Positions 1 to 6,860 of a stretch of 21,297 nucleotides of DNA are shown here, one piece after another. The number at the start of each line of letters is the position of its first letter. The stretch's first letter is position 1. The notes under the pieces were generated by a model. It saw only the letters and a list, made by a program, of their open reading frames with translations, did not search any database and was not told the origin of the DNA. Both the position numbers and the translations under genes were made by a program. The DNA comes from a virus: IMG/VR virus record IMGVR_UViG_3300036846_000453, positions 1 through 21,297 of that record, one strand, 5' to 3'.

Positions 1-319
1 GATTATACGATTCTCTGAAATTAATGATTTCCTGCTGACCATCTTCAAATTCGCTAGTACCAATATAGCGGGTAAGCTCTTGAAGTTTTTTCATTTCACG
101 AGCTTTCTTGGTATTAGAACAATCCAAACAACGTGGTTTTGCTCTCCGTAGATCTTGTGCTGATAGAATCATTATCGAACCACAAAGGTTACAAGTAGCA
201 TTTTTACCAAGCAAGAATTCTTTATCAGCGATATGTGTACAATCTGGCGCGGCACATCTGTAGTAACCGGGCCGTTTATTATATCTAACATATATATGTA
301 CATGATCTTTTGATGACAT
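1..319 (-). CDS. Zinc-ribbon protein, partial (C-terminus outside window)
   Basis: The reading frame is open from an ATG at 319-317 to the window edge, giving 106 residues without a stop. A strong Shine-Dalgarno site (GGAGG, preceded by a second AGGAGG) lies just upstream of the ATG, so this start is well supported. The protein carries three cysteine pairs: C22/C27, C43/C46 (CNLC) and C64/C67 (CLDC). This is the spacing of one zinc ribbon plus part of another, and suggests a small nucleic-acid-binding or protein-binding zinc protein. It follows the PD-(D/E)XK nuclease gene by 33 bases and is likely co-transcribed with it. I do not recognise a specific family, and the missing end prevents a firmer call. 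Confidence 0.75.
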   Translation of the reverse strand, partial: MSSKDHVHIYVRYNKRPGYYRCAAPDCTHIADKEFLLGKNATCNLCGSIMILSAQDLRRAKPRCLDCSNTKKAREMKKLQELTRYIGTSEFEDGQQEIINFRESYN

Positions 320-352
320 CTTAGTTCCTCCTTTCCTCCATTTACTAAATAT

Positions 353-1333
353 TTACCAGGGCCTCCAGGGATTTTCGTTTATTTTATAAAGAGTCTTTTC
401 CCTGTTATCCAATACATGTTGATCAATGGTTTCACAAAGTTGTGTATACCAACAAAACTGTGGTTTAGCTTTATCATAAGTGAGACGCCCACCACTACAT
501 GCATTCCAGTTTCTATCAATCTCACCTTTACCATTAGTTGACTGCATGGCACGCTTGACCCGAAAGAAAATCTGGACAACACGTTTTTGCCAAGCCGCCA
601 GTTCGATTTGATTGAAATTTAAGATTTCCCTGTAGAGTGTCGTGCCTGCATCAAATTTATCAGCAGTCCTAACATAATTGATAACACCAGTTGTAATACC
701 TGTAGCCAAAGCATAGTTCTTAAATTGAACAGTCTTAGGATAGAGATAATAAGTCTTAGCTTGGAACTTATGATCCACGAATACCATTTCAAGTTGTTGC
801 CATTTCGCAATAAGATCAATACGGCCTTCAAGAATGAATTGGTTTTCATTGTCCTCATAAATGATATTTGAGAAACCTACCTCTACATGATTTTCACTTA
901 AAGGCATGAAGTCATCTTTAGCATACTTGACCGCATACTCATTAAACCTTTTCTGTATTTTCTTTCTATCTTTAGTATTAAGAGCAAAAGGCTTAGGTCG
1001 GAATGTCATACAACGTTTGCAACGAGTACATTCTTCAATACCTAATTCAGCTAGAGTGCGATGCAGGTCTTGAGAACATCCACATTCGCACATATCTTTA
1101 TCAGGATCATAGTTATATACCAATTCGATAGAATCCTTAAATGGAATATGCTTAACTCGTGCTCTATAATAGATGTCAAGCAGGCGATGTCCATAAGTAC
1201 CTGCATTCATGTTTTCATCCTCTTGAAACTGTACAGGTAGCATTCCTTTGTGATACTGATAGTCCCATTTCTGTGGACATTCTAGAAATGTACTAATCTG
1301 TGAACTGTCAAGTGTAAGTGTGAATTTTGCCAT
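353..1333 (-). CDS. Cas4/RecB-like PD-(D/E)XK nuclease with Fe-S and extra zinc-finger cysteines
   Basis: This is a predicted single-strand exonuclease of the Cas4/AddB/RecB nuclease-like superfamily, 326 aa. Visible motifs in order: an N-terminal cysteine in SxxxxFLECPQKW (C19), the GTYGHRLLD segment with H49, GRIDLI with acidic D173, VDHK with D187 and K189 (the PD-(D/E)XK core), and QFKNY (Q203-Y207, the QxxxY motif). C-terminal cysteines C279, C294 and C300 together with C19 match the four-cysteine Fe-S cluster plan of this superfamily, with a longer C279-C294 gap than the usual CxxC. Residues 82-108 add CxCxC and CxxCxxC, a probable separate zinc site inserted between the N-terminal helix and the core. 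Such phage enzymes usually act in DNA replication, recombination or end processing. The SNF2-like helicase in the same leftward block fits that role. The substrate is not known. Confidence 0.85.
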   Translation of the reverse strand: MAKFTLTLDSSQISTFLECPQKWDYQYHKGMLPVQFQEDENMNAGTYGHRLLDIYYRARVKHIPFKDSIELVYNYDPDKDMCECGCSQDLHRTLAELGIEECTRCKRCMTFRPKPFALNTKDRKKIQKRFNEYAVKYAKDDFMPLSENHVEVGFSNIIYEDNENQFILEGRIDLIAKWQQLEMVFVDHKFQAKTYYLYPKTVQFKNYALATGITTGVINYVRTADKFDAGTTLYREILNFNQIELAAWQKRVVQIFFRVKRAMQSTNGKGEIDRNWNACSGGRLTYDKAKPQFCWYTQLCETIDQHVLDNREKTLYKINENPWRPW

Positions 1334-1356
1334 TTGTTCTATCCTTGTTTTAGTTT

Positions 1357-1521
1357 TTATTGTTTAAGTCGTGTATCAAGTACAACTCTCAGGAGTTTTT
1401 CTGTTAAAGTCTTCTCTAGCTCATCAATCTTTGCACCTACATAGAGAATTACTATAGTAGCACTTATTAAATTAACTAGAATTGGTAAACCTAAAGCTAA
1501 GCAAAGCTGTGTATTAGTCAT
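1357..1521 (-). CDS. Small single-span membrane protein, 54 aa
   Basis: A 54-codon frame starts at ATG 1521-1519, overlapping the stop of the upstream coiled-coil gene by the typical ATGA four bases, and ends at TAA 1359-1357. The overlap argues for translational coupling and for a real gene. Residues 5-29 form one strongly hydrophobic stretch (including LPILVNLISATIVILYVG), followed by a charged helical tail of about 25 residues rich in Lys, Glu and Leu. The product is therefore probably a membrane-anchored helix with a short soluble tail. It may partner with the 69-aa coiled-coil protein encoded just before it. No family is recognised. A holin or host-takeover membrane peptide are both conceivable, without direct evidence. 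Confidence 0.6.
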   Translation of the reverse strand: MTNTQLCLALGLPILVNLISATIVILYVGAKIDELEKTLTEKLLRVVLDTRLKQ

Positions 1522-1727
1522 TGTGGTTTCCACGCTGCAAGCTTCGCTTCTAACATGGTAAGTCTAGCATCTAAATCATCTATATTTACAGTATTAGCTA
1601 AGGCGATACGTTCAAGACGTTTGATACTATCTAAAGCTTTAACAGACATTTCTAGCATTTCGGCTAGTGTTATTTGTGTTTTTTCGTTAAATTCAACTAG
1701 CTTATTAATTCTTTCATCTATTGTCAT
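1518..1727 (-). CDS. Small coiled-coil protein, 69 aa
   Basis: Sixty-nine residues, almost all predicted helix, with Leu/Ile/Val/Met at heptad-like positions in two blocks: roughly residues 8-42 (INKLVEF...MLEMSVKALDSIKRL) and 49-64 (IDDLDARLTMLEAKLA). This is the look of an antiparallel or trimeric coiled coil. An AAAGGGA Shine-Dalgarno site precedes the ATG by about 11 bases. The stop overlaps the start of the 54-aa membrane gene (ATGA), so the two are likely translated together. The pair resembles in outline a soluble coiled coil plus membrane anchor, but I do not recognise the family. Function unknown. Confidence 0.65.
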   Translation of the reverse strand: MTIDERINKLVEFNEKTQITLAEMLEMSVKALDSIKRLERIALANTVNIDDLDARLTMLEAKLAAWKPQ

Positions 1728-1995
1728 TTTTATTTAATCCCTTTCTCGAATTACCTTATAGAATCGTGTCCCAAGCTACAGTGTACCAAGCAGCATTCAC
1801 GATTGCAACACGTTTCTAAGCGATTGATCAGTAGGTGGTACTCCGCATCCTCTCGATGCCTTTTAATTGACTGGAGAGGTTAATTTAACGCTAAAGTGAC
1901 CCTCTCTCAGAGCACCTGAAACGAGTGTACGTCTACCTGGAAGCTGCATAGGTCAAGTTACAAAATGTACGCGCTGACATATCTATTTTACTAGT
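1728..1995. other. Structured gap in the leftward operon, possible leader or non-coding RNA
   Basis: About 268 bases without a gene between the helicase and the 69-aa gene, in a block where other genes overlap or nearly touch. Read on the minus strand it contains a GAGAGG...CCTCTC stem, a perfect 5-bp hairpin GCATC-GAGAG-GATGC (1845-1859), and distal GTAG/GTAC elements able to pair with GTAC/CTAC further on, enclosing these hairpins. No tRNA cloverleaf was found. The plus strand reads CTTTT after the 5-bp hairpin, which is too weak to call a terminator. A leader RNA, a small RNA or a processing region for the leftward transcript are the options; none is proven. Confidence 0.4.
1780..1808 (-). 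promoter_or_regulatory. Weak candidate sigma70-type promoter for the 69-aa gene
   Basis: On the minus strand TTGCAA (1808-1803), a 17-base spacer and TACACT (1785-1780) each match the consensus hexamers at four of six positions. It would start transcription about 45 bases before the 69-aa gene. The -35 overlaps ACGTGTTGCA, a word also seen near the main leftward and rightward promoters. The match is modest and may be chance. Confidence 0.3.
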
Positions 1996-3885
1996 CTAAG
2001 CCCGCCCTGCAACAGTTCTTTCCAACAAATCTTTAAGTGAATTAGTATCTTGTTCAAGATTCCAATTATTATAAACTGTTTCACCAACAGCTTGTCTCTT
2101 AGATTCGATTAACTCAAACATCCATTCATCAAACAAGCCTTTACAAATTACGTATTCAATGTTAGTTGGATTTTTCTTAATTGATAGATCAGGGTTGTAG
2201 AAACGGAACTCAAACTGTGATTCCATTTCAGAATTCCATTGTCTCTCTAAGATGAGTACGTTATCACAATAGTGGAAGTCCATACCAACGCCGCCTGCTA
2301 ACATATTTATAATCAGAAATTGTCTATTGCTGGTTTCCCAATTTCTCATAACCCAATCTTTACGATCAGGCCCATCCTCACCACTTAACTTAAAACAATT
2401 TTTCTCAGCACCTAATTGATGATACATTACATCCCGTACTGATTCATGGTGAATACCTATAGCCCATTTAGAAGCTGAGTCTAAAGCACAAGTCTCTAAA
2501 AAATCAGTAGCGTAGCTGACTTTCATCATTCCGCAAATCCGCCTTAACTTCATGAGGTGATCAGCTACATCCCAATAAGTAGGATTTACCTTTTCAGCAA
2601 GTTTAAGCTCGATCTGATCTAGGATGCTATTATATAGTTCTGTTAGCTTACCTTTATCAGGTTCGATCATAGTAAAGTTACGCTGTATTTTAGGAAGGTC
2701 TGTGAATACATCTTCTTTCTCTCTGCGTAACAAATACTTGCCAACTTCTTCTTTAAAGGCGGATAGCATATAAGGTTTAACACGAGACCATTTACCTTTG
2801 GAATCTTGTTCTAGCCAAGATCTACGAAACCTTTCAAGAGAGCTGAACCGTTCAGGGTTTACTAAATTAAGAGGTACAAAATACTCATCTGCGCGATTTA
2901 GTATTGGAGTGCCCGTAAGAAGTATCAAACCACAGGGTTTAGTGGAATCATCTTCTAGCTTTAGATTGTACTCTGCTTTGAGTTCCTCTATTTTAGTTAA
3001 AACACTAGCACGTTCATGTTCATTACTATTATTTACTGGATTCGCTAATTCAAGAAGTTTAGTAACACGTTCACGTACTTCAGGGTTTGACTGCCACTTA
3101 GCGTCGCGTTCGTCATGTTGTTGTTGCTGATAACAGTACTGCGTACACTTTGGGCACCGCGTAGACTTAGATACTGCTACATGACCTATACGTTTGTCAT
3201 ACTTTTGCTTACCGTGCTCAAACCATGTATGAAAACACCGGGTACATCTAAAGTCTAGTTGAGTGTTAGATTCCCCTGTGTTTAGGAAAGAGATAAAGTC
3301 CACTAAAGCTTGTGATCTGTTAGAGTCTGTATTCTTGAATGAATGAGCCTCATCAACTATAACTAGCTTGAAAGCTATCTTACGAAGTGCTGCTTGGATA
3401 GCAGGCCGTCCAAAGGTATCCATTGAAATTACATAAGCACTGAAACCAGGAGGTATCCATGCCTTAGATCCGATAATAGGGAATACACCATTAGGTAATA
3501 CGTCAGTCCAAGTCTTAAACTCGCGTATCCATTGCCATAAATTCGCGGGTTTAACAATAATCAAAGCCGGGGTACGTTCTTTGTACTTATTCTTTAAAGC
3601 AAGCAGGGCTTGAGGTGTTTTCCCAAGACGCATTTGATCCCCTATGATACAATTGAAGTCGTGTTCAATAATAAACTGAATACCATCCTCTTGATAGTGA
3701 CGGGCTTTCTTACCAGACAAGTCGGCAGAGGTAAAGTCCAAGTCATCTTTAGAGACACGAGTTATGTCTGCGGTAAAGAAGTGTCCGCATGTATACTCAT
3801 ACAGTTTAGTCGTATCAAGCGTATGTTCCTCTTTGAGTTTTAGTTGTTTTCCACAAATTGGACATACAGCAGTTAATTTTGGCAT
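1996..3885 (-). CDS. SNF2/SF2-type DNA helicase-translocase with inserted zinc finger
   Basis: A 629-aa superfamily 2 ATPase of the SNF2-like type. Motifs in order: N-terminal zinc-finger cysteines C8, C11 and C33; Walker A GDQMRLGKT at 82-90 (SNF2 proteins usually have MGLGKT); DEAH at 178-181; an insertion holding C214/C217 and C244/C247/C251, probably a second zinc finger; motif III TGTP at 324-327; motif V around AGGVGMD at 530-536; and a divergent motif VI near 557-561 (QFEFR in place of the usual Q..GR.HR). Family members use ATP to move on double-stranded DNA; phage versions are often linked to replication, recombination or replisome loading. It has its own near-consensus promoter at 3911-3939 and an AGGAG site 11 bases before the ATG. 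It probably works with the Cas4-like nuclease downstream. Confidence 0.88.
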   Translation of the reverse strand: MPKLTAVCPICGKQLKLKEEHTLDTTKLYEYTCGHFFTADITRVSKDDLDFTSADLSGKKARHYQEDGIQFIIEHDFNCIIGDQMRLGKTPQALLALKNKYKERTPALIIVKPANLWQWIREFKTWTDVLPNGVFPIIGSKAWIPPGFSAYVISMDTFGRPAIQAALRKIAFKLVIVDEAHSFKNTDSNRSQALVDFISFLNTGESNTQLDFRCTRCFHTWFEHGKQKYDKRIGHVAVSKSTRCPKCTQYCYQQQQHDERDAKWQSNPEVRERVTKLLELANPVNNSNEHERASVLTKIEELKAEYNLKLEDDSTKPCGLILLTGTPILNRADEYFVPLNLVNPERFSSLERFRRSWLEQDSKGKWSRVKPYMLSAFKEEVGKYLLRREKEDVFTDLPKIQRNFTMIEPDKGKLTELYNSILDQIELKLAEKVNPTYWDVADHLMKLRRICGMMKVSYATDFLETCALDSASKWAIGIHHESVRDVMYHQLGAEKNCFKLSGEDGPDRKDWVMRNWETSNRQFLIINMLAGGVGMDFHYCDNVLILERQWNSEMESQFEFRFYNPDLSIKKNPTNIEYVICKGLFDEWMFELIESKRQAVGETVYNNWNLEQDTNSLKDLLERTVAGRA

Positions 3886-3910
3886 TTAATGTAAGTCTCC
3901 TATTCTACTT

Positions 3911-3939
3911 ATTGTAACATTTCTGCGGAACAGTGTCAA
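3911..3939 (-). promoter_or_regulatory. Strong sigma70-type promoter of the helicase gene
   Basis: Reading the minus strand: TTGACA (3939-3934), a 17-base spacer, TACAAT (3916-3911). The -35 is perfect and the -10 differs from TATAAT by one base. The predicted start near 3904 gives a leader of about 19 bases before the helicase ATG at 3885, with AGGAG in it. It lies in the only sizeable gap between the helicase and the 97-aa gene. Confidence 0.85.
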
Positions 3940-3961
3940 TAGATCTAAAGTCCTGGGCGTA

Positions 3962-4255
3962 CTAGTACTTACCATACTTGATTGTTCTTTCAATTGCAGT
4001 TAGATTAGTTATATCGTGTTCATTTTTAATCATGTCTAAAACTTTAAGTCTAGTATCAATATCTAAATAGCGTGAATCAGATTCAATTTTACCTTTTAAT
4101 TCATTTTCTCTGTAACGTAATTCATCTTGATAAGAGCTTGTATGTGATGGCGAAGTCACCCAACCATAGATACCAATACAAATTGGTAATACCACACCAT
4201 ATATAAGTGTACATGTACAAACAGCTAACCATGTGTATCCAATTATCTTTTTCAT
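3962..4255 (-). CDS. Small membrane-anchored protein, 97 aa
   Basis: The N-terminus MKKIIGYTWLAVCTC begins one hydrophobic span (about residues 5-33), which could be a signal anchor or an uncleaved transmembrane helix. The remaining 60 residues are charged and helical. The gene starts three bases after the stop of the 59-aa gene (TAG-ACC-ATG), so it belongs to the leftward operon. No conserved motif is recognised. A membrane-bound early protein, for instance one affecting host envelope or superinfection, is possible but only inferred from topology and position. Confidence 0.65.
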   Translation of the reverse strand: MKKIIGYTWLAVCTCTLIYGVVLPICIGIYGWVTSPSHTSSYQDELRYRENELKGKIESDSRYLDIDTRLKVLDMIKNEHDITNLTAIERTIKYGKY

Positions 4256-4258
4256 GGT

Positions 4259-4438
4259 CTAGTGTAACCTACCGTCAGTCTGAATGAACGCTATCGTGTT
4301 AAGGAGTGTGTTTAGTTTACCATCTAGAAAAGCTTTTAAGTAGGTATCCTCACTACGTTCTCCCTGTCTTTTTAATGTTTTCTTTGTATCTTCCGCTTCG
4401 TGTTGTAGCCATGTTAGTAAAGTATCTCTTTCATTCAT
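4259..4438 (-). CDS. Hypothetical helical protein, 59 aa
   Basis: Fifty-nine codons from ATG 4438-4436 to TAG 4261-4259. The start overlaps the end of the 87-aa gene by eight bases (CATGAATGA context) and the stop is three bases before the next ATG, which fits the packed operon and argues for a real gene. The product is short, charged and helical (MNERDTLLTWLQHEAEDTKK at the N-terminus, then LKAFLDGKLNTLLNTIAFIQ). No family recognised and no transmembrane span. Confidence 0.6.
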   Translation of the reverse strand: MNERDTLLTWLQHEAEDTKKTLKRQGERSEDTYLKAFLDGKLNTLLNTIAFIQTDGRLH

Positions 4439-4694
4439 GTGGTAACTCCGTCGGAAATGTTTTAAGAAACGCGCGCTGTGGATATACCATTTTATCAGAC
4501 CAGCTTTGTAGTTTCTCTAAGAGAGTTTTACCATCTACTAAAGACAGTGGCCGGGGTACCCACTCATTTAATTCACTATCATAGACTTTTACAAATATAT
4601 CATCTGAGAACCAATAACAATATAAGAGAAGGTTAGATGTTGTGAATGGTTCTTGCTTGAATTGTTCATTATCTAAAGGTACTGGTTGTTTCAT
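4431..4694 (-). CDS. Hypothetical protein, 87 aa
   Basis: Its ATG overlaps the stop of the 264-aa gene by four bases (ATGA) and its end overlaps the start of the 59-aa gene, so it sits in a translationally coupled chain. The protein is Trp/Tyr/Phe-rich in the middle (LLLYCYWFSDDIFVKVYD) and looks like a small soluble alpha/beta domain. No metal-binding or catalytic motif is visible. Function unknown. Confidence 0.65.
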   Translation of the reverse strand: MKQPVPLDNEQFKQEPFTTSNLLLYCYWFSDDIFVKVYDSELNEWVPRPLSLVDGKTLLEKLQSWSDKMVYPQRAFLKTFPTELPHE

Positions 4695-5485
4695 TGATTT
4701 AAACCTCTTCGTAAAGCTACACTTGCCATATTTTTAGCTTCCTCAAAGGGGATTCCCGCTGTTTGCCAACCTTTAACTGTCTTGAACCAGTTGGAGAATG
4801 TTTTCTTTGATTCTTGACTATCAGATAATTTAAACTCAAGCAGGAATACTTGATAGGCTATTTCTTTTTCACTTGGTTGATGAGACTCTTTAGGTTCTTT
4901 AGCTTCTTTAGTTTCTTTAGGTGAAGTAGAAGCGATTTGTGCTTTAGCTGCTTTCTCGAATGTAATCTTATCTGCAATTTGTTTCTTTTTGTGATCAGGA
5001 TCTTGCATTATAGCAATACGAATTAAGGAGGAGATGCGCTCCATACGTTCTAAAGTACGGGCTAGTTTATCATATTCCATTTCCGCTACAAGTTCCCGTC
5101 CATACGGTATAGACCTGATACCATTCAGTTCTATAGAACAGTCTGTTTCAGGCATTACTAAGTTACGGATTAAGTTAAGGAACTTATATTCACTCGCCCT
5201 GATGGAGACCATTGCAGTTGGATCATTTATACGACATGCAGGGTGGATTACATCCATAAGCAAGTACTCACACCGTTTTTCTATAGGAATAGTCTCGCCT
5301 GTTTCCTTTTCTTCTTTATCTATGGAACGATTGAATGTTTCGAGGATAGCTTTAGCTTCATACGGTGCTAAATCTTCATTACACCGTTGACATTTCCTGT
5401 GTTCATGACAGAAAGGAAACCCGGCATCCTTGGATTCTGCACCTAAAGGTTTTGAGCAAATCAGACATACGTTATATTCTGTCAT
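4691..5485 (-). CDS. LIM-like zinc-finger protein with acidic/basic linker, 264 aa
   Basis: The N-terminal 85 residues carry C7xxC10, C26xxH29, C32xxC35 and H81xxC84. This is the order of a LIM-like or double treble-clef zinc module, with an enlarged second finger. Residues about 185-210 form a low-complexity Lys/Glu/Pro linker with repeated KETKEAKEPKE, visible in the DNA as repeated TTCTTTAG units. A C-terminal domain of about 55 residues (WFKTVKGWQTAGIPFEEAKN) follows. Zinc modules of this kind bind proteins or nucleic acids. The start overlaps the stop of the 76-aa membrane gene by ATGA. No exact family is recognised, and the role in the early block is unknown. Confidence 0.7.
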   Translation of the reverse strand: MTEYNVCLICSKPLGAESKDAGFPFCHEHRKCQRCNEDLAPYEAKAILETFNRSIDKEEKETGETIPIEKRCEYLLMDVIHPACRINDPTAMVSIRASEYKFLNLIRNLVMPETDCSIELNGIRSIPYGRELVAEMEYDKLARTLERMERISSLIRIAIMQDPDHKKKQIADKITFEKAAKAQIASTSPKETKEAKEPKESHQPSEKEIAYQVFLLEFKLSDSQESKKTFSNWFKTVKGWQTAGIPFEEAKNMASVALRRGLNQ

Positions 5486-5712
5486 TTAGCACCTGCTTTC
5501 GCAATTAAAGAATCAACTAACATATTCAGTGCTGCACCTATGATGAATAGACTCGTAAGGAGACATGGAACTATGAGCATTCCATACACATAGCGTCCTA
5601 ATTGAGTCTTATCATGTCTCTTTAGATATTCTAGACCATGATAGATAATCCACAGACCACATGAACCTAAGAGCAATTGTAATTCAGATTCTATTAGTGG
5701 TGGTTTTAGCAT
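5482..5712 (-). CDS. Two-span small membrane protein, 76 aa
   Basis: I chose ATG 5712-5710 over an in-frame GTG 27 bases upstream, because AAAGGA lies six or seven bases before this ATG and nothing comparable precedes the GTG. Two hydrophobic stretches are seen, a weak one at about residues 10-30 (ELQLLLGSCGLWIIYHGLEYL) and a strong one at about 46-68 (YGMLIVPCLLTSLFIIGAALN), with a basic loop between. Size and topology are holin-like, but the gene lies in the early-type leftward operon with no lysin beside it, so I do not call it a holin. Confidence 0.65.
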   Translation of the reverse strand: MLKPPLIESELQLLLGSCGLWIIYHGLEYLKRHDKTQLGRYVYGMLIVPCLLTSLFIIGAALNMLVDSLIAKAGAK

Positions 5713-5757
5713 TTCTGTTCCTTTCTTGTTTAGTTGCACTAGTTAAGAGCTACATTC

Positions 5758-5781
5758 GAGACTCCTCCTTGAAGAAGTCTC
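5758..5781 (-). other. Hairpin in the leftward operon enclosing a Shine-Dalgarno-like site
   Basis: On the minus strand GAGACTTCT and AGGAGTCTC pair as a nine-base-pair stem (one G-T pair) around TCAAGG. No T-run follows, so it is not a standard terminator. The loop and 3' arm contain AAGGAGG, followed eight bases later by ATG TAG. It may be a processing or translational control site in the 75-base gap between the 131-aa and 76-aa genes. Confidence 0.5.
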
Positions 5782-5787
5782 TAGTTG

Positions 5788-6183
5788 TTAGTCCTTAGCT
5801 GTGGTTTTTACAAAGTGTTCCTGTAGGGTTTTTTCTAAATCACCATTACGAGTTAAAGCTTTTAGGCGACGGGATGTACGCTGGTCTTCGATAGACTTAA
5901 GCTCTGCATACTTGTTATCTTGCAGGTCACGAATAGATTCTAGCTTAGTTACTAGACTAGGTAATTCGGATGCGGCTGAATCCTCAAGTAGCTCTAAGAG
6001 ATAGTCTACATCCTGATAAGCTAGTTTAGCCCCACGGGCATCTTCACGGATTTTAAGAAGTTTGGGAATTGTGTATGTCCGTTGCCGCGCCGTATACACT
6101 GTATCTCCATCCACTTCGTGGATAAGCTCTAAGAGGTAATCACACTCTGTAGTTGTTAGTTGAATAAAGTTAGTTTGTGCCAT
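5788..6183 (-). CDS. Helical protein with an internal duplication, 131 aa
   Basis: Two halves resemble each other. Residues 9-48 (TTTECDYLLELI ... IPKLLKIRE) and residues 55-87 (AYQDVDYLLELLEDS ... LPSLVTKLESIRD) both run D-Y-L-L-E-L then a short loop, then P-x-L-x-x-K-L-x-x-I-R. The rest is charged helix. The protein probably folds as two tandem helical hairpins. No catalytic motif is visible. It is the second gene of the leftward operon, 24 bases after the 199-aa gene. Function unknown. Confidence 0.65.
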   Translation of the reverse strand: MAQTNFIQLTTTECDYLLELIHEVDGDTVYTARQRTYTIPKLLKIREDARGAKLAYQDVDYLLELLEDSAASELPSLVTKLESIRDLQDNKYAELKSIEDQRTSRRLKALTRNGDLEKTLQEHFVKTTAKD

Positions 6184-6207
6184 ATCGTTTAGTCGAGTCC
6201 TTTGTTT

Positions 6208-6807
6208 TTAACGTTTAGAGGAGAATTGATTTCTTCGCTGTTGTTCACAATTTAAACACATACCATTTATATGCATATAGTATATGTCTATCATCTTTCT
6301 GCATCGTGGGCATTTTATTTTGTTAGCTAATTCTTTATTAAGCGCATCCTCTTGTGCTGCTTCGTCTAATATCTTGTCTACAGATTTTAACCGACCTACT
6401 TTAATAAAGTCTACAGGTCTTGTAGGTATTATTGTACCTAAGGAAGGATTGAAATTGCCGGATAATCTACCATGTGATGAGCGTGGTAGTTTCTTTTTAA
6501 CATTTGTTTTAAATTTTCTAATAGTTTTAGGTACACGCCATCCCTCAGCTAATTTAGCCTCTAACCAATCATTTGTTGAACGTATATATGGGATGTGATC
6601 TATACAAATCCAATTTTTAGACCAGTCAAATAGTGATTGACATTGAAATTTTGTTGTTTTACTATATTCATATACATTTTTATCATCTGAAACAACTAAC
6701 GTTCTATACTGATATTCCTTGGTACGTGGTGTAAGGATAAGTTTTTCAACCCTCAATATTTCTGACCCTCTTTTACGATTTCCACGTGGTCTATCATGTT
6801 CTGACAT
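6208..6807 (-). CDS. Zinc-ribbon protein, first gene of the leftward operon, 199 aa
   Basis: The C-terminus holds C166xxC169 and C184xxC187, a clear zinc ribbon. The N-terminus is basic (RPRGNRKRG), and the middle is rich in Lys/Arg (KFKTNVKKKLPRSSHGR), which fits nucleic-acid binding. It is the first gene after the leftward promoter at 6910-6937, with a leader of about 96 bases, so it should be one of the first proteins made. An early regulator or host-takeover factor is a reasonable inference. No named family is recognised. Confidence 0.65.
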   Translation of the reverse strand: MSEHDRPRGNRKRGSEILRVEKLILTPRTKEYQYRTLVVSDDKNVYEYSKTTKFQCQSLFDWSKNWICIDHIPYIRSTNDWLEAKLAEGWRVPKTIRKFKTNVKKKLPRSSHGRLSGNFNPSLGTIIPTRPVDFIKVGRLKSVDKILDEAAQEDALNKELANKIKCPRCRKMIDIYYMHINGMCLNCEQQRRNQFSSKR

Positions 6808-6840
6808 ATAATTAATTCTCCAAAAGACTTTGGATTTTGA

Positions 6841-6860
6841 AGTACTAGTACTAGTAGTAC
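6841..6860. repeat. GTACT palindromic repeat in the leftward leader
   Basis: AGTACTAGTACT (6841-6852) is a perfect 12-base palindrome and is followed by AGTAGTAC. It lies between the predicted leftward transcription start (near 6903) and the first gene (6807), where a repressor could act on the leader. Three more GTACT units occur right after the 68-aa gene at 9116-9135. Confidence 0.5.

Noticed and set aside
2798-3130. Plus-strand open frames opposite the helicase and similar frames opposite portal, capsid and glycosyltransferase
   Set aside because: They mirror conserved protein-coding sequence, have no ribosome sites or promoters, and encode low-complexity Ser/Leu-rich products.
4871-4925. 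TTCTTTAG repeats as a regulatory or CRISPR-like array
   Set aside because: They code the Lys/Glu linker of the 264-aa protein in frame; no spacer structure.
5482-5712. Holin for the 76-aa, 54-aa or 44-aa membrane proteins
   Set aside because: Topology alone is suggestive, but no endolysin or spanin lies beside any of them.
5713-5739. GTG start for the 76-aa membrane protein
   Set aside because: No ribosome site; the ATG at 5712 has AAAGGA at the right distance.
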